From Vitrella brassicaformis (lineage: Eukaryota; Sar; Vitrellaceae), in the NCBI GenBank assembly GCA_001179505.1, contig CDMY01000347.1, forward strand, positions 8,289 through 61,671: a DNA stretch of 53,383 nucleotides. The letters are read 5' to 3'. Positions 43,401-53,383 of this stretch are shown one piece after another (the first letter of the stretch is position 1; every line of letters begins with the position of its first letter). The notes under the pieces are model-generated. The model worked only from the letters and a program-made list of their open reading frames with translations. It was not told where the DNA came from and did no database searches. The position numbers were made by a program, and so were the translations under genes.

Positions 43401-46400
43401 GCTCACGGTGGGTGAGCTGGATGGGCGTCTCGGAGATGCTGAATGAATGGATGGAAGCGACAGAGAGAAGATCAGATGAGATGGGTCGGTGTGGTGGGAG
43501 TGTGCGTACGCTTCGAGTAGAGCGAGGCGCTCTGCTGCTTCGTCGAAGAGGGGTGCCTCCTCTCCCGCAGCACCACCAGCCGCCGCTCTCCTGCCGTCAT
43601 CAGCCCCTTTCACCCGCAGCCTCCGTCTTCTCTTGATGAGGCCGGTTGCCGTCAGTCTGTCCTCGCCAGGCTTGAAGCTCACCACCAGCCGAGTGCCACC
43701 CGTCCTGTCGCGCATGAGGCCCTTCTCCCACCCACCGGGCAGCGCACGCCGGTCCAGGTCTGCTGCAGCAGCTGCCGCAAAGGCCGCCGCACCGGCAGCA
43801 GCGGCAACAGATGCAGATGCCGCTGCACCGACGTCTGCGGCTCTCTCCACGTGCGCTGCCCGCTGCCTCTGTCTTTCACGCGACATGTCGATGGTCGACA
43901 CAGACAGGTCTTCGCTCTCCTTGTCGTCCTGATCGCCGCGGAGCCTCCGTGGATGGATCCACACAGCGGGGCTCGGTGCGCGGCTGCCTCGGGCGCTTTG
44001 GGTAAGGGGGGTGGGGAGGGCGCTTATGGCCGGTAGCTCGTCATAGCCTGCTTCGACACCTGGCTCGAGAATCGTCACCGAGCCTCGCTGTGAGAGGGTG
44101 CGCCGGCGCTCAATCGCGGCGCCGTCAATCGTCCCAATCGTCAGAAACCGGGCTGGCACACCAGCACCAGCGGCCCCCTCCACTGCCCGCTTCTCCCTCG
44201 CCCTTTGCTCAGCTTTCTTGGCCTCCATTCCCTCGGCCGTGAGCACCATTGCATCCGCCACTTCCTCTGCCAGCGGGGGTGGCACCGAATGAAGGGACTC
44301 TTCCTCTTCAGCGCTAGATGGAGACGTCCTGAGTGGCTGGCCGGCCGCTTGAGACCGCCGGGCGGCCGCAGCGGGCCCCTCCACTGATGAAGGTGTGATG
44401 TGGGAGAGAGAGGAGGGCGCGAGGGATGGGGGGAGAGGGGGCTGGGGCTGCTGCTCCTCCTCTTCTGGCGGGGTCTCCGCCTCCTTTGGGAAGAAGCTGC
44501 TGATGATGTCCTTCAGCCGACGGGACCGACGGCGTGGCTCATCCAGCCCTCCCACCTACAGACACACATAGCTAGAACGATGCACCACACCACACTGCAC
44601 GTATGGCTCTTCTCCCCCATCTCTCCTCTACTCCCTCTCCCACCTCACCCGCACAAATCTGGGGCTGAAGTCGTCAGCTGTGAGTGCGGCTGTCCGCCCT
44701 CTCCTCACGCCAATCCCCGGCACACCGCTGCCTCTCGACCGAGAAGAGGATGAAGATGACGGCGGCGCCATCGACGTCGGCCGCCGCATTGTGGTCATCC
44801 GCCTGACAGGCGCGACGGTGATGGGCTCCTGCGGCGGGGGTGCGAAGGGCCCGATGCTGTAGACGTCCCACAGGGCGATTAGCCTGCAGACCAGAGAGAG
44901 GCATCCATCCATCGACAGCCACTACACCACTGTGGGTGGCTGTGCCTGCCTTTCGGCGAAGTGTGGTGCGACGACGTCGGCTTGCGTGAAGAGGGGAACG
45001 AACGCCTGGTCCCTGCCGTCGTATGTGGCGAGGAAGATCGCCAGCGCCGCCTGGCGGACCGCCTCCTCTGACGAGAATCGAAGCGCTCTGCATCCATCCA
45101 TCAAGGCATCCATCGTTCCCACGCATCCATCTGGACATCCATCGTGTATCTATGGTATTGATGCACTGCACCCCACCTGAAGGACGCCTGCATCCCCCCT
45201 CTCATGAGCTGGCTCTGCGGGCCCTCCTCACCGCCCTCATCCGCAGCAGCAGCAGCTTGCTTCTCTTCCCTTCTGACAAGACCGGCGGCCGACCGTGGCG
45301 ATCGTGTTGCTCGGGGCGAGAAGCCCCCGCCGCTTCTACGCAGAGATGGCGACAGGTCCGCCGGCGGCTGCGGCTGCGCCTTGAGCCGCTGCAAAGCCTC
45401 CTGTGCGGTCTCGCTGAAGTTGACGACCTGCCCAGAGAGGAGGGTGAGGGTGTTGCCCTGCTGCAGCAGTCTCGCCTGAGCGGCCTCATCGAGAACCATG
45501 CTCTCTTGCTGCTGCTGCAGCTGCTGCATGGCAGCGGGGAGCTGCTTGGTGGTGAGTTTCTTGTTGAGGAGGAACTCGTGGAGCGTCTGGGCCTGCTGCA
45601 TGGTGGCGGCCCTCTGGGGGGAAGGAGGCGTGTCGGCATAGAGCCGCTCGCGGACGGCCTCCGGGTTCTCCATGCAGTCGTGGATGAGGTCCAGACAGAG
45701 GGAGGGGAGGAAGAAGGACAGAGACGACATTCGTGCGTTGGACGTGATGATGTCCCTGGCAAACCAGAAGAGAGCAGGGGTGTGAGGGGGCACGCCGAGA
45801 GGATTGTCTGTCGCTAACTTGAGGCCTGTGGTGGCTTTGGTGTCCTCCGGATTGACGAAGGGGAACGCACCGCCAGTCGACTTCGCCAGCCAACGGGGAG
45901 GACCTGACAAAGAACCACACCCACATCACCCATCGCCCACACACCAATGCATACATGTATGCGGGTCGTCAGTCAGCTCACATGCTCTCTTGCCCGTGGC
46001 CGTCTCGTCCTCAGCAAAGCCATCAAACGACGGCGCGTCCGAATCGGCCGGTGTGGCGGTGAGCCGTCCGAGAACGGGCGCAGACTTGGACAGAGTAGCG
46101 GGGCCGCTGATGGATGGAGGAGTGACGAACGAGGGCAGTCCGGCGGACGAGAGGCCCAGCCAGAGATTGGCTTCGGGGATGTTGGGCATGAACCTGCACG
46201 CACACACGCACCAAGGCATGGAGAGAGAAGAGAGTGGTGTGCTGGTGTCTGGGGGAGGTGAGGCGAGGGTCCCTACCGTCTTCTCTTGGCGATATCGTCG
46301 ATCTGTTTGAAGAGGTTGTCCTCTATGAAGAGGTACTTCTTGCGAGCCGTCTTCAGCAGAAACGCCTTCAAAGACGCCAGGAAACGGAGCCGACGCCTGC

Positions 46401-49400
46401 ACAACCATGACATACATACGCAATAACCACAACAACAAAACACATTTACACATCACACCGACCGGACCGCAATGCATCCCCCCCACCCATGGCGAGGTCG
46501 CTCACTTGAGGTTGTTCCACCGCCAGTATCTCTGTATGCAGAGCGCTGCCCGCCGCACCAGCACCGCCGTCATGAGCGGCAGCCGCAGCTCCAGGCGGGA
46601 CCGGTGGGCCCGCCACGCCGCCTGCACCATCGTGGCCGCACACGCCCTCTCGGCCGACCGCTCCATAACGAATGGCACCGCAGGCAGCCGCAAGAGATCC
46701 CACTGATGTGAAGCAAAGGGTGCACGCAACACATGGGTTCTGTTTGTGGCTTGCCCTCTTACGGCGTAGAAGGGCATTCGTTTCTTGCTCTCTGCCAGTT
46801 GCTCGGCGCTGGTCCCCCTCTCGCCGACCTCTTTGCTGAGCATGCACACCGAGCTGAGCAGGCGGATCATGTGCACGGCGAAGTAAAAGGTTGGCGGGCG
46901 CCACTTGCTCATCCGCTGGGTCAGCCACGTGCAGTCGCCATAGAGCTTCACGCCCAGGAGGTCGTCATAGAGGCCCCCATGGTCCCACCGCACCTTCGAC
47001 CCCCCAATCCCGAAATCCATCCTCACATCACCATCCCCATCACCACCTCTCGCCCTTTTCCTCTCGGCCTCATCAGCCGCCCACAGCGGCTCAGAGGTCG
47101 GTTGGTGTCCGTCGTCTGTGTCCATGCTGCCTCGTTTCTTCTTCTTGCCGATGCCGTCTGGCGCTGAGTGTGGCTGCATGGATGGGGGAGGGGGCGAGGG
47201 CGGGGGGGAGGCCGCTGCGCTGTCATATGGGGCGGGGGGCTGGGAACAAGACGCAAGGAAGATCGTCCTGTCCCGGCCACGCACCGCCGTACCACGCCTG
47301 TTCTCTCAGCACACATACATACCAGACAGAGAGGGCGAGGAAGAAAGAGTGAGAGACCCCTCGATAGATCGGTGGACGAAGGCATGTGTGTGAGCACCTC
47401 ACCTACCGTTTGATTTTGGCGAGTCTTCTGGCGACCTCCGGTGAGGGTGTGTCGACAACGCGGTGGAAGGGGCCGCCCCATGGGTGCATCGGGAAGCGCG
47501 TGGCGGTGTGGGTTGAGGTGAGCTGCCTGGCGGGGCGGAGGAGGGCGGACGCCTCAAGGTGCAGCAGGAGGGTGATGGAGCTTGACCGAGATGGGAGGTC
47601 ATCCGCGTCGGGGAGCCTGACGCACCACAGAAAAGAAGAGGGACGATGGATGTGTGTGGCGTGTGTGGTCTTATCATGCATGATGCGGCAGGGCCGCACC
47701 GGATGGCGCGCAGGTGGCCCTCTTCGAAGGTGATAGGCTGGTCTCCCAAATCGGGACACGCAGACCTGCACACACCAGTCCAAATTCGCCTCTCTCTCGT
47801 CTTTGTCTCCAACATTTCCCCACGTGTCTGTGCCTGCCTGCCTGCCTGCCTGCCTGTGGTATCTGGCGACATGTGCGATGATGTCCCTCATCTGGTCGTC
47901 ATAGCTGCTGGGGAAGTGCACCTCCCAGTGGTCCCGACCCTGCCTCAGCCGCAGCATGTCGGCGATGATCTTGCTGCGCGTGTAGACGCCCCTGTACGCC
48001 CTACTGAACAGCCGAGCCGCCTTCCTGTGACGCCACTCCTCGCGCCGCTTCCGCACCCAGGATCTCACATACCGCGCGATTGTTCGCAGCGCTTTCGCCT
48101 GCAGACATATCCCATACCAGGATACACAAACAAATGCACCAAGCGCCTCTCTCTCTCAGAATTATGACACGTGTGCTCACGTACTCTTCGCAACTCGTGA
48201 GCCGAAAGCAGCAAACCCAGGTCTTCCTCAGGCAGCGAATCACGCAACTGATGGACCACACACACACGCGCGTGTTGTGAACCTCCCCCCTGTCTCTCTG
48301 TGCCCTTTACCCGTTCCATGAGTTGTTTCTTCCAGAGGAAGGTGCGGTAGGCCTTTTGTATGAGCAGGATGGCGTGTCTTTTGGCGCGTCCGAAGTCGAT
48401 GGCCCTCTTGCGGACGGCAAGGCCTTTGAGGTACCGCTGGATGACACTGACTGCACTGCACTGGGACGCGCGGACACGCACGGCACGCAGCTGGGACTCA
48501 CAATCCTGTAGAGTAGATGATGGTCAGTCAGGTCATACAGACAGACAGACAGAAAAGTGCAACCATTCACTGTCGATGGTAGAGAGAGGGGACAGGGGGA
48601 TGTGTTGCTGGCTGGCTGCCTTGCTCACCTCGAGTATGGCTTGCTCCTCTTCCAGCTCCTCCCTCTCGTCGATGTCAGGCTCCATCCAGCCCTCACTGCC
48701 CCTCTCCTTTTCCCTCTCCTTGCTCTCCCTCCGACTCTCCCGCCGACCACCACCACCCCCACCCCCACCCCTCCGCGGCGTCTTGCCGCCACTCTTGGAC
48801 GACTCATTGCTCGAGTGGCTCCCGCCATCGCCCTCATGCGAGCTGGACGAGTGCGAGCGGCTCCCCCCAGACCTCTCCGTGCGCACGGACCGGTCAAGCA
48901 GGCTGGTTCGGGGCGGGTTGACGGCCACGCGTGTCTCGTCGGACATGGCCTCGAACCGTATGCGGAACTTGATGTGTCGCGCGAGGGAGGCCTTGCTCTT
49001 GCTGTGCGAGGGGGCGGGCGGGGCTGTGGGGCGCTTTGGCCTGCTTGGTCGGGCGGGGAATGGCTCGACAGCCAGGTGGGAGGGGGGCGATGTGGCGAGG
49101 CGTTTGGTGCCGCGTGCGGAAGGGGAGATGGACACACGACGCTTGGCGGCCACAGGCACAGGGCTCAGGAACGGAACTCTCTCTGATGAGCGCCGACAGA
49201 ACGCATGGAAACATATGTGTGTGTGTGAGTGCAGCGAATAGGCGTCGGTTGCTCAGCTCACCCGAGTCGACAATGACGTGAGCGTCCAGCGCCAGCAGAC
49301 CCGGGTTGGTCTTGATGCAGAAGGACCTGTACTCGGGCTGCGCCGATATGGGCGAGTGGTAGACGGTCAGCCACTTGAGGGCGGGCGGGGCCAGCAGCCG

Positions 49401-49505
49401 GGCGAGGGTATCCCAGTCATGGAAATTGTTCTTGTGCGCCCACAGGATCTCCAGGCTCCTCAGCGCCGCCCACACATCGTGCCCAGGTATCACCGACATC
49501 TGACA

Positions 49506-49536
<31 letters not shown>

Positions 49537-49977
49537 GAGGCAGAGAGAGGCATTTGCGTGTGGATGGATGGATGGATGGATGTGGGTGCATCCATCCCTA
49601 CCAGCAATGTCGAGGAACTTGAGTCGCTCCCGCCGCATGAGCCCCGGGCCGAACACCGTCATGTCAGGTATCCTCTTGCCCTCCACCGACAGCAGAAGCA
49701 GCGACGCGAACACGCCCCAATTGTCTTTCATGCGCCTCGCCGCGCGGGGGAAGCTCCCGGTGGGTGCATAGATGACTGCCTGGAGCTCCTCCACGGGCCT
49801 GCCTTCGACCGCCTCCCTCCTGGCGACCTTGGCCCTTCGCTTGGTGGCCTCCTTCTCCTCTTCTCTCGCCACGCGGCCCTTTGCGTTCGGCAGGAAGAGT
49901 AGGGGGTCAGTCCATGCCTCCTTGGCCTCCTGCACTTGGGCATACAGCTCGGACAGAGATGGCGGGGGTCTGGCCAT
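40477..49977 (-). CDS. Giant LRR and IQ-motif protein (LRRIQ3-like N-terminus)
   Basis: Twenty-four exons: 49602-49977, 49262-49507, 48629-49182, 48311-48505, 48185-48247, 47824-48098, 47700-47765, 47407-47616, 46763-47267, 46506-46702, 46277-46396, 45982-46193, 45177-45903, 44950-45087, 44649-44883, 43510-44555, 43115-43438, 42411-43041, 42138-42332, 41935-42059, 41673-41859, 41502-41588, 41213-41411, 40477-41117; 2,517 aa with consistent phases. Leucine-rich repeats around residues 85-205 end in WLTVYHSPIS...YRSF...LLALDAHVIV, as in LRRIQ3. Calmodulin-type IQ motifs follow near residues 400-460 (VIQRYLKGLAVRKR, LLIQKAYRTFLWKKQ), 480-540 (LFSRAYRG) and 845-895 (MVQAAWRAHRSR, CIQRYWRW). The rest is helical, basic and low-complexity, with R/E-rich helices near residues 2100-2250. 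A role in cilia or cytoskeleton is suggested by family only. The donor after exon 6 is uncertain, and I cannot exclude that two genes are joined here. Confidence 0.7.
44884..44949 (-). other. GC-AG intron in gene 16
   Basis: Donor AAAG|GCAGGC on the minus strand, acceptor TCTGCAG. It joins APHFAER to LIALWDVYS in phase; no GT donor nearby keeps the frame. Confidence 0.6.
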
Positions 49978-50289
49978 GATTCCCACAGTAAGGGGGGTGT
50001 TGCAAATGGACTCAACCGGATGACTTTGATGCTGTCGAGGTGCCAGCGGCCAGTTTGAACTCGCCTCGGGAACTGCGAGCTTGAGAAGAGAGAGTCGCGA
50101 GCTAGGCGGAAGAGAAGGAGAAGAAAGATCTGGCTCAGATGCTCAGCACCATTCAACATCCCCGCCAGACCTCGTCTCTCACAGCCCTGCCTCCATCTCC
50201 ACTGCATTCTCACTGAGCCTCGACGGCACGACGCTCGGCACGACGAGCGACAAGGGGAGGACTGGACTCTCACACCCAGTACAGCGCAG
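49978..50289. promoter_or_regulatory. Shared start region of genes 16 and 17
   Basis: This interval of 312 bp separates the divergent starts. It carries TGCGAGCTT at 50074-50082 and GCGAGCTAG at 50097-50105. No TATA-like box. Promoter role inferred. Confidence 0.45.
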
Positions 50290-53273
50290 ATGGCGATGAG
50301 CGATGCAGACACATCCCTGCAGCCTGATGCATTCGGTAAGCGCACATGACAAGCAGGGAGGGCGACGGCGTTCGGCGGGAGGCAGGCGAGGTTGCAAGTG
50401 TTGTCTCTGCTGGTGTGTGGTGCCTGTAGGGGCCCCCTTCTCCGACCGAGACATCCCGGGGGGGTTCCCGAGCCGTCCCCGGGCCGACAGTGACGAGTAC
50501 CCACCACCTCTCGTCGGCATCGACCCACCCAACCCCTTTCCCCACCACCCATCAGCAGGAGAGGACAGCTGGCTGCCGGGGCACTTCGACGATGACCACT
50601 TGGGTGTGGGCGTGGGTGTTGGTGTCGGTGTGGGTCCGCTGATGCCCGGCCCAAGTCAGGAGCCGGGGCCGTGGGACTTCAGTCTGCATCCTGACCAGGA
50701 TCACCACGACCCCTTCTCGCCATCCTTCACACCCGGCGGCGCTTGCCATCCTTGCAACAAGGACGCCAAGTGCGGCCGCAGCATGAGTGACAGCATGCAC
50801 GACCCGCCATTCTACAGCCGCTCACGGTCCCCCTCGCCCTCGCCCCACCACAACCACACACCCCGAGACGAGTGCTCCCCCAGCTCATCCGCCACATCGT
50901 CCTTCTCCAGTCGGCTCACCAACCTGCCGCCCAGGGGCGTGTCCGACTACCACTTGATGGACGACGGTGGCTGTGGTGGCCACCAGCACGACCTCTCGTC
51001 ATGCGAGGTCCGTCGGCACACGTCGCTGCCCGTCGATTCCATGGCGATGGCGGACGCGCTGTACCACGCCGGCGACACGCGGCCGCCGAACCGGCACGTG
51101 TCGGCGTCTGAGCAGCAGGCGCCCCACCCTCACTGTGTGTGGGGTGAGCGCGACGGGTCGTCATCGTTTGGTGGTGTGAAGAACTGGTCGCCGGGGATGC
51201 CCCCCGGGTCGCCATACAGCTTCTCGTCGCCTCTCAAGGGCGGGGAGGAGGGGCAGCCCGACACTGAGTGGAAAGGTGAGGCGACGCGAGGGGAGAAGAG
51301 AGGAGCTTGGGCCCTCACGATTAAGTGGCCGTGTGGTGTGTTCATGTGGTGTGTGCAGGGAGCATGGAGGAGCGGGCTGACACCGACGACCTGCCAGTCA
51401 AACTCATCAACGGATGGTGAGCGAGCAACCCATTTTTGCGCCACGGATCACTGCCCTCCCCTTTGGTCCCCTTGTTCTCTTCTCAGGGACCCCTCATCCT
51501 CCCCCACTGGAGGCAACTCCCCCACCAAGTCCCCACCGCCAAAGCGTCGCCGGTCCAGACGGCCGTCATCCAAGCGACCCAGCACCGACATGGCAGTCGA
51601 CACACAGCCGCCACCCCCCTCATCCAAGAAGCGCAAGCAGAAGCACCCCCCCACCCGCACAGATGCGCCCCAGCGGTCTGTGGGGCGGAAGGGCAGCACC
51701 ACAGCTCGCAATGTGGGCGAGGGGATGGTGGCTGCCCCGTGGGACGAGACGGAGGGCGCGATGCTGCAGCAGGAGACCAGACGGCATGTGCGTGAGGCTC
51801 TCGGGGTGGTGCAGGGAGGTGGCAAGGGGGCCGGCAGCAAGAAGAAAGCGGCCGCAGCTGCCAATACGACGCCCAACAATGGCAACGGCAGTGGCCATGG
51901 CGGCCGTCAGATGACCATGGACGACCTGGTGGACGCACTGGTCCGCCAGGCCACATCTGGCGACCAGCATGCCGCACACGACATGGCCATGACGGCCAAG
52001 AGCCGCAAGCAGAAGCAGCAGTCGTCGTCGCACCTGCTGGCGACCACGATTGAGAAGATGAACGACATCAACGCCGAGCAGCAGCAGCCAGGAGGGTCGT
52101 GTGGCACCATGGGCGAGGGGTGGAGTACGGATGAGGACAGGTGCCTCGTTAGGACGGTGCTGGAGCTGGGCGACAACCAGTAAGTGGGAGGGAGGGCAAG
52201 AGGAGGAAGGCGGAGATGGACGGGATGCACCCAATCCATGCATTGGGCGTGGCGTCTCTGTCTGTCTGTGTCGTGTGTGGCGTGTGTCTAGGTGGTCACT
52301 GGTGGCATCCCGACTCAACCAAAAGGTGCATGCAGGCCGACAGGAGCGCACCGGTGAGCGACATACATAACCACTGCACCCACACCACACCACACCACAC
52401 CACATCTCACGAAAAGCACCCAATCTCTGTCTCTTTCCTTCTGTCTGTCTGTGTGTCTGTCTGTCTGCAGAGCACCAGTGCCGCGAGCGGTGGTTCCACC
52501 ACCTCAACCCCTTCAACACACTCCCCAGCGCCCTCGGCGGCAAGGCCGGCATGGACGACATGAAAGCCCGCCTCCTCAACAACATCACAACCAAGGCCCC
52601 TGGTGGTGGGGCCAAGGTCCACCCGGGACCTGCCGGGTTGGCCCGCCCTCCCCTTCCCTCCCCTCTGGTCAACCCCGGCGCCATGCTGGCCTACCAGCAG
52701 GCATACACCATCTATGTCCAGAGCCTCACCGCCGCTGGACAAGCTGGCCAGGCTCTCGCAAAGCTACGCGCGGCGGCTTCGGGGTCCTCCACAGGGTGCA
52801 CAACCATGACCAACATGACAGCAGCACCAGATGCAGGGGCGATCAAGGCACCCCCACCACCACCCCCGCCCCCACCTCCCCCACCAGTCGGCGGCCCTTG
52901 CGGTCTGCCTCAGGCGCACGGCAAGGGCGTGCCCGGCGTGGCAGGTGTGCCTCCCGTCTCGTTCGACATGGTGTTGCAGCGTGCGGCGCTGATGCACCGG
53001 CTGCGGCTGATGCAGATGCCCGGGGCGTCCCCCCTCATGAGCCTACACAACATGACGCGGGGCGTCGGGTTGGGGGGGATGGCTGGCTTGCCGCCCCTGC
53101 CGCCCGCTGCTGTCGTCGGTGCTGCCGGCGGGGCCAAGATGCCCCCGCTGCCGCCACTGCCTGGGATGGGATTGTTCCCTGCCGCACCTGCAGCCCTCTC
53201 CTCGCCAGGGCAGGTGTCCACCGCACCGTCCATCACGGCGGCAGAGGGAGCCGGGCAGCAGCCTGGCGTGTGA
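50290..53273 (+). CDS. Myb/SANT-domain protein
   Basis: Six exons: 50290-50335, 50430-51275, 51359-51416, 51487-52179, 52292-52353, 52471-53273; 835 aa. A Myb-type repeat spans three exons (about residues 540-590): GEGWSTDEDRCLVRTVLELG, then QWSLVASRLNQK, then EHQCRERWFHHLNP. The three Trp spacing is intact. A short insertion (VHAGRQERTG) sits before the recognition helix. Basic nuclear signals flank it (PPPKRRRSRRPSSKRPS, SSKKRKQKH). The N-terminal third is Ser/Pro/His-rich and disordered with a Gly-Val run; the C-terminus has a poly-Pro tract and Gly/Pro/Met-rich sequence. It is likely a DNA-binding transcription or chromatin factor with a single Myb repeat, so it may act with a partner. 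Start ATG 50290 was chosen because the short first exon splices in phase into GAPFSDRDIP. Confidence 0.8.
50601..50640 (+). repeat. (GGGTGT)n-like repeat coding for Gly-Val runs
   Basis: Hexanucleotide-based alternating Gly-Val codons in gene 17, similar to those at 35873-35895 and 36800-36825 in gene 13. Confidence 0.9.
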
Positions 53274-53383
53274 GCGAATGAGTGGGCCGTGGCATTTCTG
53301 ACTGACTGACTGACCTACTGGTCTTGCCTCGATGGATGTGACGTGATGACGATGCAGTGAGCTCGGGAGGGAGGGGCAAGGGA

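Noticed and set aside
50303-52183. One long uninterrupted frame for the Myb gene
   Set aside because: It reads through three introns with good GT-AG ends; splicing restores GSMEERADTDD and the in-phase Trp and gives a better first exon at 50290.

Overview
This is intron-rich nuclear DNA from a protist. The gene complement (an NSUN6-type RNA methyltransferase, a SMARCAL1-type annealing helicase, Nup50, an M17 aminopeptidase, a voltage-sensor protein, a PAO-type Rieske oxygenase and an LRR/IQ protein), the high GC content and the TG-rich introns suggest an alveolate alga, most likely a chromerid such as Vitrella. That assignment is an inference; I could not run a search. I see no bacterial, organellar or viral genes, no RNA genes, no CRISPR and no intact transposon.

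I rebuilt 17 protein genes by hand from splice sites, checking that exon phases add up in every model. From left to right: (1) NSUN6-like m5C methyltransferase, minus, C-terminus off the window; (2) ankyrin-TPR protein with an in-frame TGA, plus; (3) secreted Cys-rich orphan, minus; (4) SMARCAL1-like SNF2 helicase, plus; (5) degenerate kinesin-like coiled-coil protein, minus; (6) Rieske oxygenase, plus; (7) 2OG-Fe(II) oxygenase whose metal-binding segment is broken or intronised, minus; (8) membrane orphan, single exon, plus; (9) patatin-like lipase, single exon, minus; (10) Nup50-like FG nucleoporin with a Ran-binding domain, minus; (11) leucyl aminopeptidase, plus; (12) Jupiter/HN1-like small protein, minus; (13) PH-domain coiled-coil protein of about 1,380 aa, plus; (14) Hv1-like voltage-sensor protein, minus; (15) 151-aa orphan, plus; (16) LRR/IQ protein of about 2,500 aa in 24 exons, minus; (17) Myb/SANT protein, plus.

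The layout is unusual. Apart from gene 9, the genes form eight head-to-head pairs (1/2, 3/4, 5/6, 7/8, 10/11, 12/13, 14/15, 16/17). The start codons of a pair are only about 80 to 440 bp apart, and the pairs are separated by convergent 3' flanks rich in short tandem repeats. A GCGAGCT-type motif recurs in many of these shared start regions and is the best candidate here for an undescribed promoter element.

Introns are mostly 50 to 150 nt. Their 3' ends carry TG-rich tracts on the sense strand instead of a pyrimidine tract, and at least three appear to be GC-AG introns. The genes do not form one pathway. Genes 1, 4, 10 and 17 serve nucleic acid or nuclear functions, genes 5, 12, 13 and 16 look cytoskeletal or scaffolding, and genes 3, 8 and 14 are secretory or membrane proteins.
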